28,986 nt of DNA from JACDBZ01 sp036262075 (lineage in GTDB: Bacteria; Chloroflexota; Limnocylindria; QHBO01): contig DATAJO010000036.1 in NCBI GenBank assembly GCA_036262075.1, forward strand, positions 1 to 28,986, read 5' to 3'. The notes below the pieces were generated by a model that had not been told where the DNA came from, did not search any database, and worked only from the letters and a program-made list of their open reading frames with translations. Below are positions 1 to 6,832 of this stretch, one piece after another. The number at the start of each line of letters is the position of its first letter. Position 1 is the first letter of the stretch. The translations under genes were made by a program, and so were the position numbers.

Positions 1-205
1 CGCGGGCCGCGCAGCCGATACTTGGGTCGTCCCGAAGGGGCAAGCGACACCGGATCCGACGAGTTCGCTCAACGGTTCCGGGGACCGGAACGGCGGCTTC
101 GGCCGGCGGACCGGGTGGTATCGGTGGCTTCGGCCACACGAACCGCGCGTTTGTTCCTTCGGGACGTTTTCGCGTACGGACTGCGCGCTCAGGCGCGGAC
201 GAGGC
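1..205. other. Non-coding stretch with small inverted repeats
   Basis: I find no convincing gene here. The open frame crossing it on the plus strand is Arg/Pro/Ala-rich and continues antisense through the kinase gene, as expected by chance at this GC content. Visible structure is a set of short perfect inverted repeats: GTTCCGG/CCGGAAC around GGA at 75-91, CGGC/GCCG around TTCG at 94-105, GTGGC/GCCAC around TTCG at 124-137, and CGCGC/GCGCG around TCAG at 184-197. The last lies just past the kinase stop codon and could act as a weak terminator for it, but no T-tract follows. The TTCG loops would be stable tetraloops in plus-strand RNA. Confidence 0.4.
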
Positions 206-754
206 TCAGCCGCGGACGATCTCGACGCGATCGATCTCGTCGACCGACCGCAGCCGATGGACCGCGGCATGCCCCTCGTGCTCGAGCTCGACGATCGAAT
301 CGGCCAGCCAGCGTGCCTGGCGCCGGATGGCGGCTGCCGGCGGGCGGGGCATCGGCCGCTCGAGGTTGCGGCGCAGGGCCTCCTCGATCGGGATGTCGAG
401 CACGATCGCGACCGTCGGACGCCGATGCCGGCGCGCCACGGCGATGAGCTCGGCGCGCGCCCAGCCCTCCACGTTCGTGGCGTCGACGACGGTCAGGCGA
501 CCGCGGCGCAGCCGCATCTCGAGGATGCGGTGGAGGAGGTCGAACGCGTCGTCGGTCGCATCCTGGGCGTGCGGATCATCGGTGATCATGGCGCGCAGCC
601 GATCCGAGGAAAGGACCTCGGTGTCGCGGAAGTGGCGCGCGGCGAACGTCGACTTGCCGCTCGCGGCGATGCCGACGAGGAGGACGAGCGCGTCAGGCGG
701 AACGGAGATACGAAACCGGCCGCCGAGCGATTCGGCGGCCGGCGAGAAGTTCAT
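206..754 (-). CDS. P-loop kinase, Pnkp kinase-domain-like (AAA family ATPase)
   Basis: A 182-residue protein that probably phosphorylates a nucleic-acid end or another small substrate in the cytoplasm. Visible motifs are a Walker A loop GIAASGKST (residues 28-36), an SSDRLR element (49-54) that in this family carries substrate-binding Asp and Arg, and VVDATN (89-94) in the Walker B position. An Arg-rich lid segment follows (about 128-144). This order matches the kinase domain of bacterial polynucleotide kinase-phosphatase, but the phosphatase and ligase domains of full Pnkp are absent, so it is a stand-alone kinase. I start it at ATG 754, shortly before the first beta strand; an in-frame ATG at 793 would overlap the upstream small gene. 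It follows that gene by 11 nt and is likely co-transcribed. The real substrate is unknown. Confidence 0.75.
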   Translation of the reverse strand: MNFSPAAESLGGRFRISVPPDALVLLVGIAASGKSTFAARHFRDTEVLSSDRLRAMITDDPHAQDATDDAFDLLHRILEMRLRRGRLTVVDATNVEGWARAELIAVARRHRRPTVAIVLDIPIEEALRRNLERPMPRPPAAAIRRQARWLADSIVELEHEGHAAVHRLRSVDEIDRVEIVRG

Positions 755-765
755 CGACGGAGCGA

Positions 766-957
766 TCAGCCCTGGGCGTCGCAGTCCGGGCACATCTCCG
801 ACTCGGGAATCGGCGCCTTCGGCGATCCGGTGGCTCGGGGGAGGGCGCGACCGCAGATCGTCGTGCCCGGCTCACCCACGAGGTGGACCTTGCTGAAGTG
901 TCGATCGGGAAGCCGCCACGTGACATAGCGGCGCTGACGGGTGGAAGTCGAGGACAA
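766..957 (-). CDS. Small Cys-containing protein (63 aa), probable zinc binder
   Basis: A 63-residue reading frame lying just upstream of the kinase. It ends in a pattern seen in small actinobacterial and Chloroflexota proteins of unknown role: a VHLV segment (24-27), TICGR (33-37) and a terminal MCPDC (55-59). The three cysteines and nearby histidines could bind a metal, though one ligand short of a classic four-Cys ribbon. The only start codon that gives this length is TTG at 957, preceded by GGAG at 9 nt; no ATG or GTG lies in frame close by. A promoter-like pair of hexamers sits upstream at 984-1012. The frame stays open far upstream, so gene status rests on the conserved-looking C-terminus, the promoter and the 11-nt spacing to the kinase. 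Confidence 0.5.
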   Translation of the reverse strand: MSSTSTRQRRYVTWRLPDRHFSKVHLVGEPGTTICGRALPRATGSPKAPIPESEMCPDCDAQG

Positions 958-964
958 TGAAGGA

Positions 965-981
965 GACTCCGTTGCGGAGTC
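965..981 (-). promoter_or_regulatory. Perfect inverted repeat over the start region of the 63-aa gene
   Basis: Arms GACTCCG and CGGAGTC are separated by TTG (7-3-7). The right half on the minus strand contains the GGAG that would serve as Shine-Dalgarno for TTG 957. The predicted -10 box at 984-989 places transcription start near 977, inside the repeat, so a protein-binding operator over the start point is more likely than a complete RNA hairpin; both remain possible. Confidence 0.4.
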
Positions 982-983
982 AA

Positions 984-1034
984 ATTGTGCCAGAAATCGC
1001 CCATTTTCACAACCGCCTCGGGGCGGGCTAGCAT
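984..1034. promoter_or_regulatory. Overlapping divergent promoters for the small gene/kinase and pfk
   Basis: On the plus strand, TTCACA (1006-1011), a 17-nt spacer and TAGCAT (1029-1034) form a good sigma70-type promoter for the phosphofructokinase gene, whose Shine-Dalgarno GGAG is at 1051-1054. On the minus strand, TTGTGA (1012 to 1007), a 17-nt spacer and CACAAT (989 to 984) point to the 63-aa gene. The two -35 boxes overlap almost fully, so the two promoters would compete for polymerase. This is one of the few AT-rich patches in the window. Confidence 0.55.
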
Positions 1035-1059
1035 GGGCACCGATGGGCGCGGAGCGACG

Positions 1060-2232
1060 ATGAAACGGATCGGAATCCTCACCGGCGGCGGGGACGTCCC
1101 GGGCCTGAACTCGGTCATCAAGAGCGTCGTGTACCGCTCGAGCGAGGTCGGCTGGGAGGCGATCGGCATCCGGCGCGGCTGGAAGGGCCTGACCCACGTG
1201 CAGCCCGATGCCGACGACGGGGGTGGCTACGTCCGCCGGCTCGACCGCGTGTCGACGCGGGCCATCGACCGAACCGGCGGCACCGTGCTCCACACTTCGC
1301 GCACCAACCCGTCCTCGATGAGCCGCACGAGCCTGCCGGACACGATCGACCCGGCGCGGCTCGAGTCGCTGGCCATCGACGGGGACCGCTTCGACCTCAC
1401 CCCGGTCGTGCTCGAGAACCTCGAGCGTCTGGGGGTCGACGCCCTCGTCGCCATCGGGGGCGACGACACGCTGTCGTACGCGGCCCGGCTGGGGCGCGAG
1501 GGTTTCCCGGTCATCGCCATCCCGAAGACGATGGACAACGACGTCCATGGCACCGAGTACTGCATCGGCTTCTCGACCGCCGTGACGCGTGCCAAGGAGC
1601 TCATCAACCGGCAGCGCACGACGCTCGGCAGCCACGAGCGCATCGGCGTGTTCCGCATCTTCGGGCGCAACGCCGGCTTCACCGCCTGGTATGCCGCCTA
1701 CGTGACGAGCGCGCGCTGCGTCATCCCGGAGTCGCCATTCGAGCTGGACGACCTCGCCTCGGTGCTCGCCGAGGATCATCGGCTCAACCCGTCGAACTAC
1801 GCGTTCGTCATCGCCAGCGAGGGCGCCATCTGGCGCGGCGGCCAGGTCGAGGAGGTGGGGGAGGCCGATATGTTCGGCCATCGCCACAAGGCGAACGTGG
1901 GCGAGGTGCTCGCCGCCGAGCTGAAGCGGCGCACGGGGATCGAGACCGTCCACAGCGACCTGACCTACGACCTGCGCTCCGGCGACCCCGACGCGCTCGA
2001 CCAGATGGTGGCCATCACCTTCGCCAACGTCGCGGTCGACCTCCTGGCCGATGGGCAGACCGGCCGCATGGTCGCCATCCGCAACGGCCACTACGACCAC
2101 GCACCGCTGCCCGAGCGTTCCCTCGGGGCGCGCCAGCTCGACGTCCCGACGATGTACAACGCCGAGCGCTTCCGCCCGCGTTACGAGGACAAGCTCGGCG
2201 CGCCGCTCCTCCTTGGCGCCCGGGTCGGCTGA
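1060..2232 (+). CDS. 6-phosphofructokinase, PPi-type active site
   Basis: A 390-residue PfkA-family enzyme that phosphorylates fructose 6-phosphate at C1 in glycolysis. The N-terminal LTGGGDVPGLN (7-17) is the phosphoryl-donor loop, PKTMDND (155-161) carries the catalytic Asp, and GRNAG (202-206) follows. Two positions separate ATP from pyrophosphate users: the family's GGDG is GGDD here (133-136), and the residue before TMDND is Lys156, not Gly. Both are the pyrophosphate-type choices, which predicts a reversible PPi-dependent enzyme. I take ATG 1060 because GGAG lies five bases before it and homology begins at MKRIGILTGGG; an in-frame ATG at 1033 overlaps the -10 box. The patatin gene follows after 42 nt in the same direction. 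Confidence 0.9.
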   Translation: MKRIGILTGGGDVPGLNSVIKSVVYRSSEVGWEAIGIRRGWKGLTHVQPDADDGGGYVRRLDRVSTRAIDRTGGTVLHTSRTNPSSMSRTSLPDTIDPARLESLAIDGDRFDLTPVVLENLERLGVDALVAIGGDDTLSYAARLGREGFPVIAIPKTMDNDVHGTEYCIGFSTAVTRAKELINRQRTTLGSHERIGVFRIFGRNAGFTAWYAAYVTSARCVIPESPFELDDLASVLAEDHRLNPSNYAFVIASEGAIWRGGQVEEVGEADMFGHRHKANVGEVLAAELKRRTGIETVHSDLTYDLRSGDPDALDQMVAITFANVAVDLLADGQTGRMVAIRNGHYDHAPLPERSLGARQLDVPTMYNAERFRPRYEDKLGAPLLLGARVG

Positions 2233-2274
2233 ACGCGACCGACGGCTGTCGCGATCGTCGCTGAGGATCGACCG

Positions 2275-3243
2275 ATGCGACGGATCCTCACCATCGACGG
2301 CGGCGGCGTGCGGGGCGTCATCCCGGCGACCGTCCTCGCCGCCCTCGAGCGCACCACGGGCCGCCCGACGCGCGAGCATTTCGACTTCGTGGCCGGCACC
2401 TCGACCGGCGCGTTGCTCGCCGCGGGCATCGCGGCCGGCATCCCGGCGGCCCGCATGGTCGATCGCTACGCCGAGCGAGCCGACGAGGTCTTCCGGCGCA
2501 TCCCGATCCTCACCGGCCTGCGCCGGGTGCTGACCGGCGTCGCGTACGACGTCGACATCCTCCATCGGCTCGTCCGCGAGGAGCTCGGGCCGGAGGCGGC
2601 CGCGTGGCGGCTGAACGACGCGCCGATCGACCTGCTCGTGACCGCCAAGCGGCTCTCGGACGGCATGCCCTGGTACTTCGTCCGCGACGATCCGGCGAAC
2701 TCGTGCCGGGCCGGCGAGTACCGCCTCGTCGACGTCGCGGTCGCGTCGGCCTCGGCGCCCACGTATTTCCGGCCGGCCGAACTGCCGGGCATCGGCGAGG
2801 TCGTCGACGGCGGCATCGGCGTGGCGGGCAACCCGGTCTACCAGGCCTGCGTCGAGGCGTTCACGTACTCGACCGGCTACGAGCCGCTGGACACCGTCGT
2901 CGTCAGCCTCGGGACGGGCCGCTGGGCGCGCCGCAGGCGGCCGGGCTGGCTGGGTGACTGGCTGGGCTGGACGCTGTCCGAGCTCCTGCGCTCGCCGGCG
3001 GAGCAGCAGACCGAGCTCGTCCACCGGCACTGGCCTTCCACGCCGTTCTACCGGATCGACGTCGAGCTCCCGCGCGACATCGGGCTCGACGCGGTCGCCG
3101 AGATCGGCGAGCTGCAGCGGATCGGCGAGGGGCTGGCGGAGATGGTGCCGTGGGCGTCCGTGCTCGTCGCCAGCGACGCCACGTTCCGGGTCACCGACGC
3201 GAGGAACCTGCCGCGCGAGTACTGCCGCCTCGGTCCCGGCTGA
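2275..3243 (+). CDS. Patatin-like phospholipase
   Basis: A 322-residue cytoplasmic or membrane-associated lipid acyl hydrolase of the patatin family. The three hallmark elements are present in order: the oxyanion-hole loop DGGGVRG (8-14), the nucleophile elbow GTSTG with Ser43 (41-45), and the Asp of the Ser-Asp dyad in VDGGI (Asp178, 177-181). No signal peptide is visible. Length is typical for short bacterial patatins such as the CapV/FabD-lysophospholipase-like group. CapV-type patatins act in CBASS phage defence, but no nucleotide cyclase of that type is next to it, so a housekeeping or stress lipase is the safer reading. It follows pfk by 42 nt, and a hairpin (3262-3285) lies downstream. 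Confidence 0.88.
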   Translation: MRRILTIDGGGVRGVIPATVLAALERTTGRPTREHFDFVAGTSTGALLAAGIAAGIPAARMVDRYAERADEVFRRIPILTGLRRVLTGVAYDVDILHRLVREELGPEAAAWRLNDAPIDLLVTAKRLSDGMPWYFVRDDPANSCRAGEYRLVDVAVASASAPTYFRPAELPGIGEVVDGGIGVAGNPVYQACVEAFTYSTGYEPLDTVVVSLGTGRWARRRRPGWLGDWLGWTLSELLRSPAEQQTELVHRHWPSTPFYRIDVELPRDIGLDAVAEIGELQRIGEGLAEMVPWASVLVASDATFRVTDARNLPREYCRLGPG

Positions 3244-3261
3244 GGCGGGGCATTCGTCCCT

Positions 3262-3285
3262 TGCGCGCCGGCGTCGGTGCGCGCA
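3262..3285. other. Inverted repeat between patatin and Rieske genes
   Basis: Arms TGCGCGC and GCGCGCA flank a 10-nt loop. It could end the patatin transcript or serve as a binding site ahead of the Rieske gene. There is no T-tract, so terminator function is uncertain. Confidence 0.3.
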
Positions 3286-3322
3286 TACCCGCACGCACCC
3301 GGCCCCGTGGGAGGGTGACGCC

Positions 3323-3907
3323 ATGCTCGATGCGCGACAGCTGAGCCGGCGAGCGTTCATGCGGAGGGCGTTGGGGACGGGGATCGGAATCCTCGGACTG
3401 GAGTTCGTCGGGGGCACGCTCGCGTTCCTCTGGCCGCCACCGGCCGAGGGGATCGGGGTCGAGCACCGCCTCGGCACGCTCGATGACCTGGGGTCCGCGT
3501 TCCCCACGTGGGCCGAGGGCGTGCCCGCCGAAATCCGCCAGGCGCGCGCGTTCCTCGTCAACGTGCCGGCCGCGAAGGCGATGGCGCTCGGCCAGCCGAC
3601 GACCGTCTCCGAGCCGACCGCCGGCGAGATCCTGGCGCTGTGGCGGAAGTGCCCGCACCTCGGCTGCATGATCCCGCCGATGTGCACTGAGCGGCATCGG
3701 TTCCAGTGCAACTGCCACCAGAGCACGTACAACGTCGTCGGCGAGAAGCTCCAGCTCGGGCCGGCGCCGCGCGGCATGGACCGGTTCCCGGTGCGCATCG
3801 AGGAGGACGGGACCGTGGTCGTCGACACGCGGGAGCTCATCAAGGGACCGCCCCGCGGCGTCGTCACCTTCGTCGACCCGCATCCCCAGGACGGGGGCTG
3901 CCACTGA
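3323..3907 (+). CDS. Tat-exported Rieske [2Fe-2S] protein
   Basis: A 194-residue Rieske iron-sulfur protein for electron transfer at the outer face of the membrane. A twin-arginine signal SRRAFM (8-13) precedes a hydrophobic segment (about 17-37) that probably stays as an anchor. Box I CPHLGC (110-115) supplies Cys110 and His112, box II CNCH (129-132) supplies Cys129 and His132, and Cys115-Cys131 can form the usual structural disulfide. This pattern is of the cytochrome bc/b6f type and not of ring-hydroxylating dioxygenases. No cytochrome b or c1 gene lies beside it, so it is an orphan or works with a complex encoded elsewhere. ATG 3323 is chosen because GGGAGGG precedes it by about 8 nt and the Tat motif follows at once. 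Confidence 0.88.
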   Translation: MLDARQLSRRAFMRRALGTGIGILGLEFVGGTLAFLWPPPAEGIGVEHRLGTLDDLGSAFPTWAEGVPAEIRQARAFLVNVPAAKAMALGQPTTVSEPTAGEILALWRKCPHLGCMIPPMCTERHRFQCNCHQSTYNVVGEKLQLGPAPRGMDRFPVRIEEDGTVVVDTRELIKGPPRGVVTFVDPHPQDGGCH

Positions 3908-3932
3908 CGCCGGTGACGCCTCGGATGACGGG

Positions 3933-5120
3933 TCAGATGACGTTGAGCTCGCGCACCGGCTCGTCGCGCTCGAGGCGCTCGTAGGCGAGCGGTGACAGGT
4001 CGATCGTCTCGTAGCGCCCGGTCGCGATCCACTCCGCCAGCCCGCGGCCGACGGCCGGCGCCTGCTGGAGGCCGTGGCCGCTGAATCCGTTCGCAAGGAG
4101 GAAGTTTGCGAGGCGTGGATGCGGCCCGACGATGGCGTTGGCGTCGACGGTGTTCATCTCGTAGTGCCCGGCCCAGGTGTCGAGCAGGCGGAGCCGATCG
4201 AACGCCGGCACCCGGGCAGCGAGGGTGGGCCACACGAACTCGTCGAATGCCGCCCGATCGGGCGTGAGGTCGAGCGTGTCCGGATCGGGGTCGCCGGCGT
4301 GGGGCGAGAAGCCGACGATGTAGTTCGGGCCTTCCGGCCGGAAGTAGATGCCGGACGGGTCGATGGTGAGCGGCGCCGGACCGAGGTCGATCGGCGACTC
4401 GAAGTGGTAGACGTTCCGCTTCCGCGGCCGGACCGGGAGGTCGACGCCGGCCATGGCGGCCACGTCGGCGGCGCGGGGTCCGGCGGCGTTCACCACCCAA
4501 GCCGCCTCGATCACCCCGCCCGAGGCGAGGCGGACGGCGGCGACCCGCTCGCCGTCGAGATCGAGGCCGACGACCGCATCGGTCCGCTCTTCGACGCCGA
4601 GCGCGCGGGCGCGGCGCCGGAAGCCCTGGAGCAGGGCGTGGGCATCGAACCAGCCCTCGTCGCCGAGCCCGAGCGAGGCGCCGGCGATGCCATCGGTCGA
4701 GACCCACGCGAAGCGCGCCTGGAGCTCGTCCGGGGTGAGAAGCACGACGGGCACGTCGTGCGCGCGCTGGACGGCGTGGTTGTGCTCGAGCGTGGCGAGG
4801 CCGGCGGGCGTGGCGAGGAACAGGTAGCCGTTCTCGACGAAGTCGAGGCCGAGGTCGTGGCCCTCGTCGCCGAGGAAGCGCTCGGGATCGCGGACGACGT
4901 CGAGGCCGAATCGGCTGATCTCGATGTTCAGCGGGGTGCTGAACTGGAGGCGGATGCTCGCCGCCGACAGGGTCGTCGAGCTGGTCCGGAACGTCGGATC
5001 GCGCTCGACGACGACGATCCGGCCGTCGAAGCCCGGCCGCGACGCGAGGAACGTCGCGACGGACGAGCCGACGATCGCCCCGCCGATGACGACGACGTCG
5101 GCGTGTTCGGTCGCTTCCAT
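3933..5120 (-). CDS. FAD-dependent oxidoreductase, DAO/sarcosine-oxidase type (paralogue 1)
   Basis: A 395-residue flavoprotein of the D-amino-acid oxidase/glycine oxidase superfamily, expected to oxidise an amino acid or N-methyl amine. The Rossmann FAD loop at the N-terminus reads VIGGAIVGSS (11-20): the second Gly of GxGxxG is Ala15, a tolerated but unusual change. An S-x-RLQF segment follows the dinucleotide fold, and the C-terminus has the family's NGFSGHGLQQAP loop that closes over the flavin. It is clearly related to the gene at 6833-8080 (shared RLQF and GxSGHG blocks). It lies 24 nt downstream of the signal peptidase gene and could share its transcript, but a TAGCAT box 8 nt before its ATG suggests its own leaderless start. 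The substrate cannot be read from sequence. Confidence 0.85.
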   Translation of the reverse strand: MEATEHADVVVIGGAIVGSSVATFLASRPGFDGRIVVVERDPTFRTSSTTLSAASIRLQFSTPLNIEISRFGLDVVRDPERFLGDEGHDLGLDFVENGYLFLATPAGLATLEHNHAVQRAHDVPVVLLTPDELQARFAWVSTDGIAGASLGLGDEGWFDAHALLQGFRRRARALGVEERTDAVVGLDLDGERVAAVRLASGGVIEAAWVVNAAGPRAADVAAMAGVDLPVRPRKRNVYHFESPIDLGPAPLTIDPSGIYFRPEGPNYIVGFSPHAGDPDPDTLDLTPDRAAFDEFVWPTLAARVPAFDRLRLLDTWAGHYEMNTVDANAIVGPHPRLANFLLANGFSGHGLQQAPAVGRGLAEWIATGRYETIDLSPLAYERLERDEPVRELNVI

Positions 5121-5128
5121 GGCGGCCG

Positions 5129-5134
5129 ATGCTA
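5129..5134 (-). promoter_or_regulatory. TAGCAT -10 box before FAD oxidoreductase 1
   Basis: TAGCAT lies 8 nt upstream of ATG 5120, in the context GTAGCATCGGCC that recurs before the YciI-like gene. No -35 match is seen. The spacing predicts a leaderless or nearly leaderless mRNA. Confidence 0.4.
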
Positions 5135-5144
5135 CCGCGCGGGG

Positions 5145-5942
5145 TCAGGGGACGGCGGACGGCTCGGACGTCTCAGTCGGCTCGGACGCGGGCGACGGCG
5201 TTGGCGACGGCGTTGGCGTTGGCGTTGGCGTCGGCGTCGGCGTCGGGTCATCGGTGGGCGACGAGACGGGCACCGGCTCGATGGACCGCGGCGACGGCGC
5301 CGGTCGGGTGCGCGGTTCGGTCGGCCGCGGGGCTGCCGTCTCGGACGGTTCGGCCGATGGGCCGGCCGTGCTCTCGGGCGTCGCGCTGGCGGCCGGTGAC
5401 GGGCTCGGGGTGGCCGATGGCGACGGCTCCCAGGTGATACGGCCGCCGACGTCGATGGCCCTGGCGACCGCCGATGCCGGCCACTCGCCGGACACGGCCG
5501 ATGCGGCGATCGAGTCCGCGTCGGTGGCCCAGGCGCCGGTGACGATCGGCTCCACGATGCGACCGATGAGCGGCAGGCTGAAGCGGTACTCGCCCACGAT
5601 GTGCACGTCGTTGGCCGAGAAATCGTCACGGGTCGAGTTCGCGTCACCCTGGGTGACGAAGCTGCCGTCCGGCTTGACCTCGACGACCCGGTGGGTGACC
5701 ACCGCGCCGTCGACCTGGAGGGTGAGGACCTGGCCGACCTCGACCTGGGCCGGCGGCCGCGTGACGACGATGAGGTCGCCGGCGGTGATCGTCGGCTCCA
5801 TGCTGCCGCCCTGCACGGCGAGCACCTTGTACCAGGCGTTGTCGATCAGCCCGTAGGCGACGAACAGCGTGATGCCGATCGCCGCCAGCAGGACGACTCG
5901 CAGGACGCCGCGGCCGATGCTCAGCGCTCGGGATGATTCCAT
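5145..5942 (-). CDS. SipW-like signal peptidase I with substrate-like segment and Pro/Thr/Ser tail
   Basis: A 265-residue membrane signal peptidase that should cleave the exported protein encoded just upstream. A transmembrane helix (about 12-33) leads to VQGGSMEPTI (43-52) with nucleophile Ser47. The general-base position holds His84 in VVTHRVVEV, not Lys, which marks the ER/archaeal/SipW class. QGDAN (98-102) and the conserved GEYRFSLPLIG end the fold. After that come IVTGAWATDAD (133-143) and ASAVSG, close to the cleavage-site region of the TasA-like neighbour. Residues 172-265 are a low-complexity Pro/Ser/Thr/Ala tail ending in (TP)n, presumably extracellular and unstructured. GGGAG six bases before ATG 5942 supports the start. 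It is 81 nt downstream of the TasA-like gene. Confidence 0.85.
   Translation of the reverse strand: MESSRALSIGRGVLRVVLLAAIGITLFVAYGLIDNAWYKVLAVQGGSMEPTITAGDLIVVTRPPAQVEVGQVLTLQVDGAVVTHRVVEVKPDGSFVTQGDANSTRDDFSANDVHIVGEYRFSLPLIGRIVEPIVTGAWATDADSIAASAVSGEWPASAVARAIDVGGRITWEPSPSATPSPSPAASATPESTAGPSAEPSETAAPRPTEPRTRPAPSPRSIEPVPVSSPTDDPTPTPTPTPTPTPSPTPSPASEPTETSEPSAVP
5191..5244. repeat. Hexanucleotide microsatellite, nine GGCGNN units
   Basis: Nine consecutive 6-bp units of GGCGAC, GGCGTT or GGCGTC on the plus strand, coding on the minus strand for the alternating Thr-Pro/Ser-Pro run in the signal peptidase tail. Gain or loss of units changes tail length without shifting the frame. Confidence 0.85.
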
Positions 5943-6023
5943 GCGTGCTCCCGGGTGGAGAGGGAGTCGTTGCCAGTGGCCGGTGCGCCCGCCCGCGCGA
6001 GCGCATCGGCCGTGATCAACGGA

Positions 6024-6581
6024 CTACTCGCCCCAGCCCGGGTTCTCCGGCTGGGTGGCGTCGAACACGAGGTCGAACGCGGCGCTCTGGTTCTGCCACT
6101 CGTTGCCCGCATCGTCGACGAGCTTGAACTGGACGTCGTAGCAGTGGGTGATGTTGATCCCGAGGCCCGACGGGCTGACCGAGGTCGCGTTCGTGATCTC
6201 GAGGTCGCGAAGCTGACCCTCGTACACCTGCTGGTGATCGGCGCCGCCGCAGAACTTGCTGGTGACGCGGATCCAGATGCGGTTGTAGAAGCCCGAGGTC
6301 GACTCGGAGGTCTTGTCGTCGGTCAGCCGGTACTTCACCGGGGTGGTGGAGTTGGCCGTGTTGTAGATCGTGATCTCCTCGCGGTCGCTCCAGACCCCGG
6401 GCAGGAGGTCGTCGACCGAGAAGCTCACGGGGTTGGCCTCGATGTCGATCGCGCCGGACGTGGCGGTGACGGCGACCGCGTCGCTGTCGGTGAACCACGC
6501 TCCGGAGGTGACGATGCCGAGGGTCATCGTCGCCGTGAGCAGGGCAGCCAGAAGCAGCCCAAGGCGCTTGGTACTGAACAT
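6024..6581 (-). CDS. TasA/camelysin-like exported protein with SipW-cognate signal peptide
   Basis: A 185-residue exported protein resembling the TasA/CalY (camelysin) group, which forms surface or matrix fibres in Firmicutes. Residues 1-28 are a signal peptide (KR near the start, hydrophobic 8-24) ending TSGA, and the mature start WFTDSD (29-34) fits the A/S-x-FTD pattern of SipW-cognate substrates, with TSGAIDIE (41-48) as the usual following G-x-I/L-D-I/L element. The rest is beta-rich (EEITIYNTANS, VKYRL, IWIRVTS), with two cysteines, Cys111 and Cys147, that could form a disulfide. Its own peptidase gene follows immediately. GGGAGG lies about 13 nt before ATG 6581, a longer spacing than usual. 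Function as matrix fibre is inference; only the signal region and layout are strong. Confidence 0.68.
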   Translation of the reverse strand: MFSTKRLGLLLAALLTATMTLGIVTSGAWFTDSDAVAVTATSGAIDIEANPVSFSVDDLLPGVWSDREEITIYNTANSTTPVKYRLTDDKTSESTSGFYNRIWIRVTSKFCGGADHQQVYEGQLRDLEITNATSVSPSGLGINITHCYDVQFKLVDDAGNEWQNQSAAFDLVFDATQPENPGWGE

Positions 6582-6832
6582 GAGTGCGAAGAGTCCTCCC
6601 TGCCTTCGCCGGCGGTCGGGCAGCGTGCTCGGTTCGACAGCCGCCGCTGTCGGCGACCGACGTACGCGATGCTGCTCCGGATCCGCGTCGAAACGCGGAC
6701 AGGGACCCCCGTCACGGGCCGAGTTGGGCTCCCGGGCGGGGCAGCGTCCCGGACGATCGGCCTACTGCGCGGATGGTACTCCCGTACCATCCCGCCGAAT
6801 AGGGCAAATTTGCGCTTGGTACGCTCTCCGGC
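6582..6832. promoter_or_regulatory. Palindrome-rich divergent intergenic region, possible structured leader of TasA-SipW mRNA
   Basis: The 251-bp gap separates the TasA-like gene (minus) from FAD oxidoreductase 2 (plus). It has four perfect inverted repeats: CGACAGC/GCTGTCG around 4 nt (6635-6652), TCCGCGT/ACGCGGA around CGAA (6682-6699), GGATGGTAC/GTACCATCC around TCCC (6771-6792) and GCAAATTTGC (6804-6813). Read as minus-strand RNA, the second has a UUCG loop and the third a GGGA (GNRA) loop, both typical stable RNA loops. TACGCT (6820-6825) sits 7 nt before the plus-strand GTG start and may be its -10 box. I could not match the region to a known riboswitch consensus. The repeats may instead be protein-binding operators. 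Confidence 0.45.

Noticed and set aside
22..447. Plus-strand open frame at the left edge
   Set aside because: Arg-rich, without domain signs, and antisense to the P-loop kinase over half its length.
2275..3243. CBASS effector role for the patatin gene
   Set aside because: No CD-NTase, HORMA, E1/E2 or JAB gene is adjacent, and neighbours are pfk and a Rieske protein.
766..4707. A 1313-codon open frame on the minus strand
   Set aside because: It runs antisense through pfk, patatin and Rieske genes, is dominated by Arg/Ala/Asp/Gly and has no recognisable domain except its last 63 codons, kept as the small gene at 766-957. Long antisense frames are expected at this GC content.
4074..5399. Long plus-strand open frame with RRWRRR-type tail
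   Set aside because: It is the shadow of FAD oxidoreductase 1 and of the hexamer-coded tail of the signal peptidase, both well supported on the other strand.
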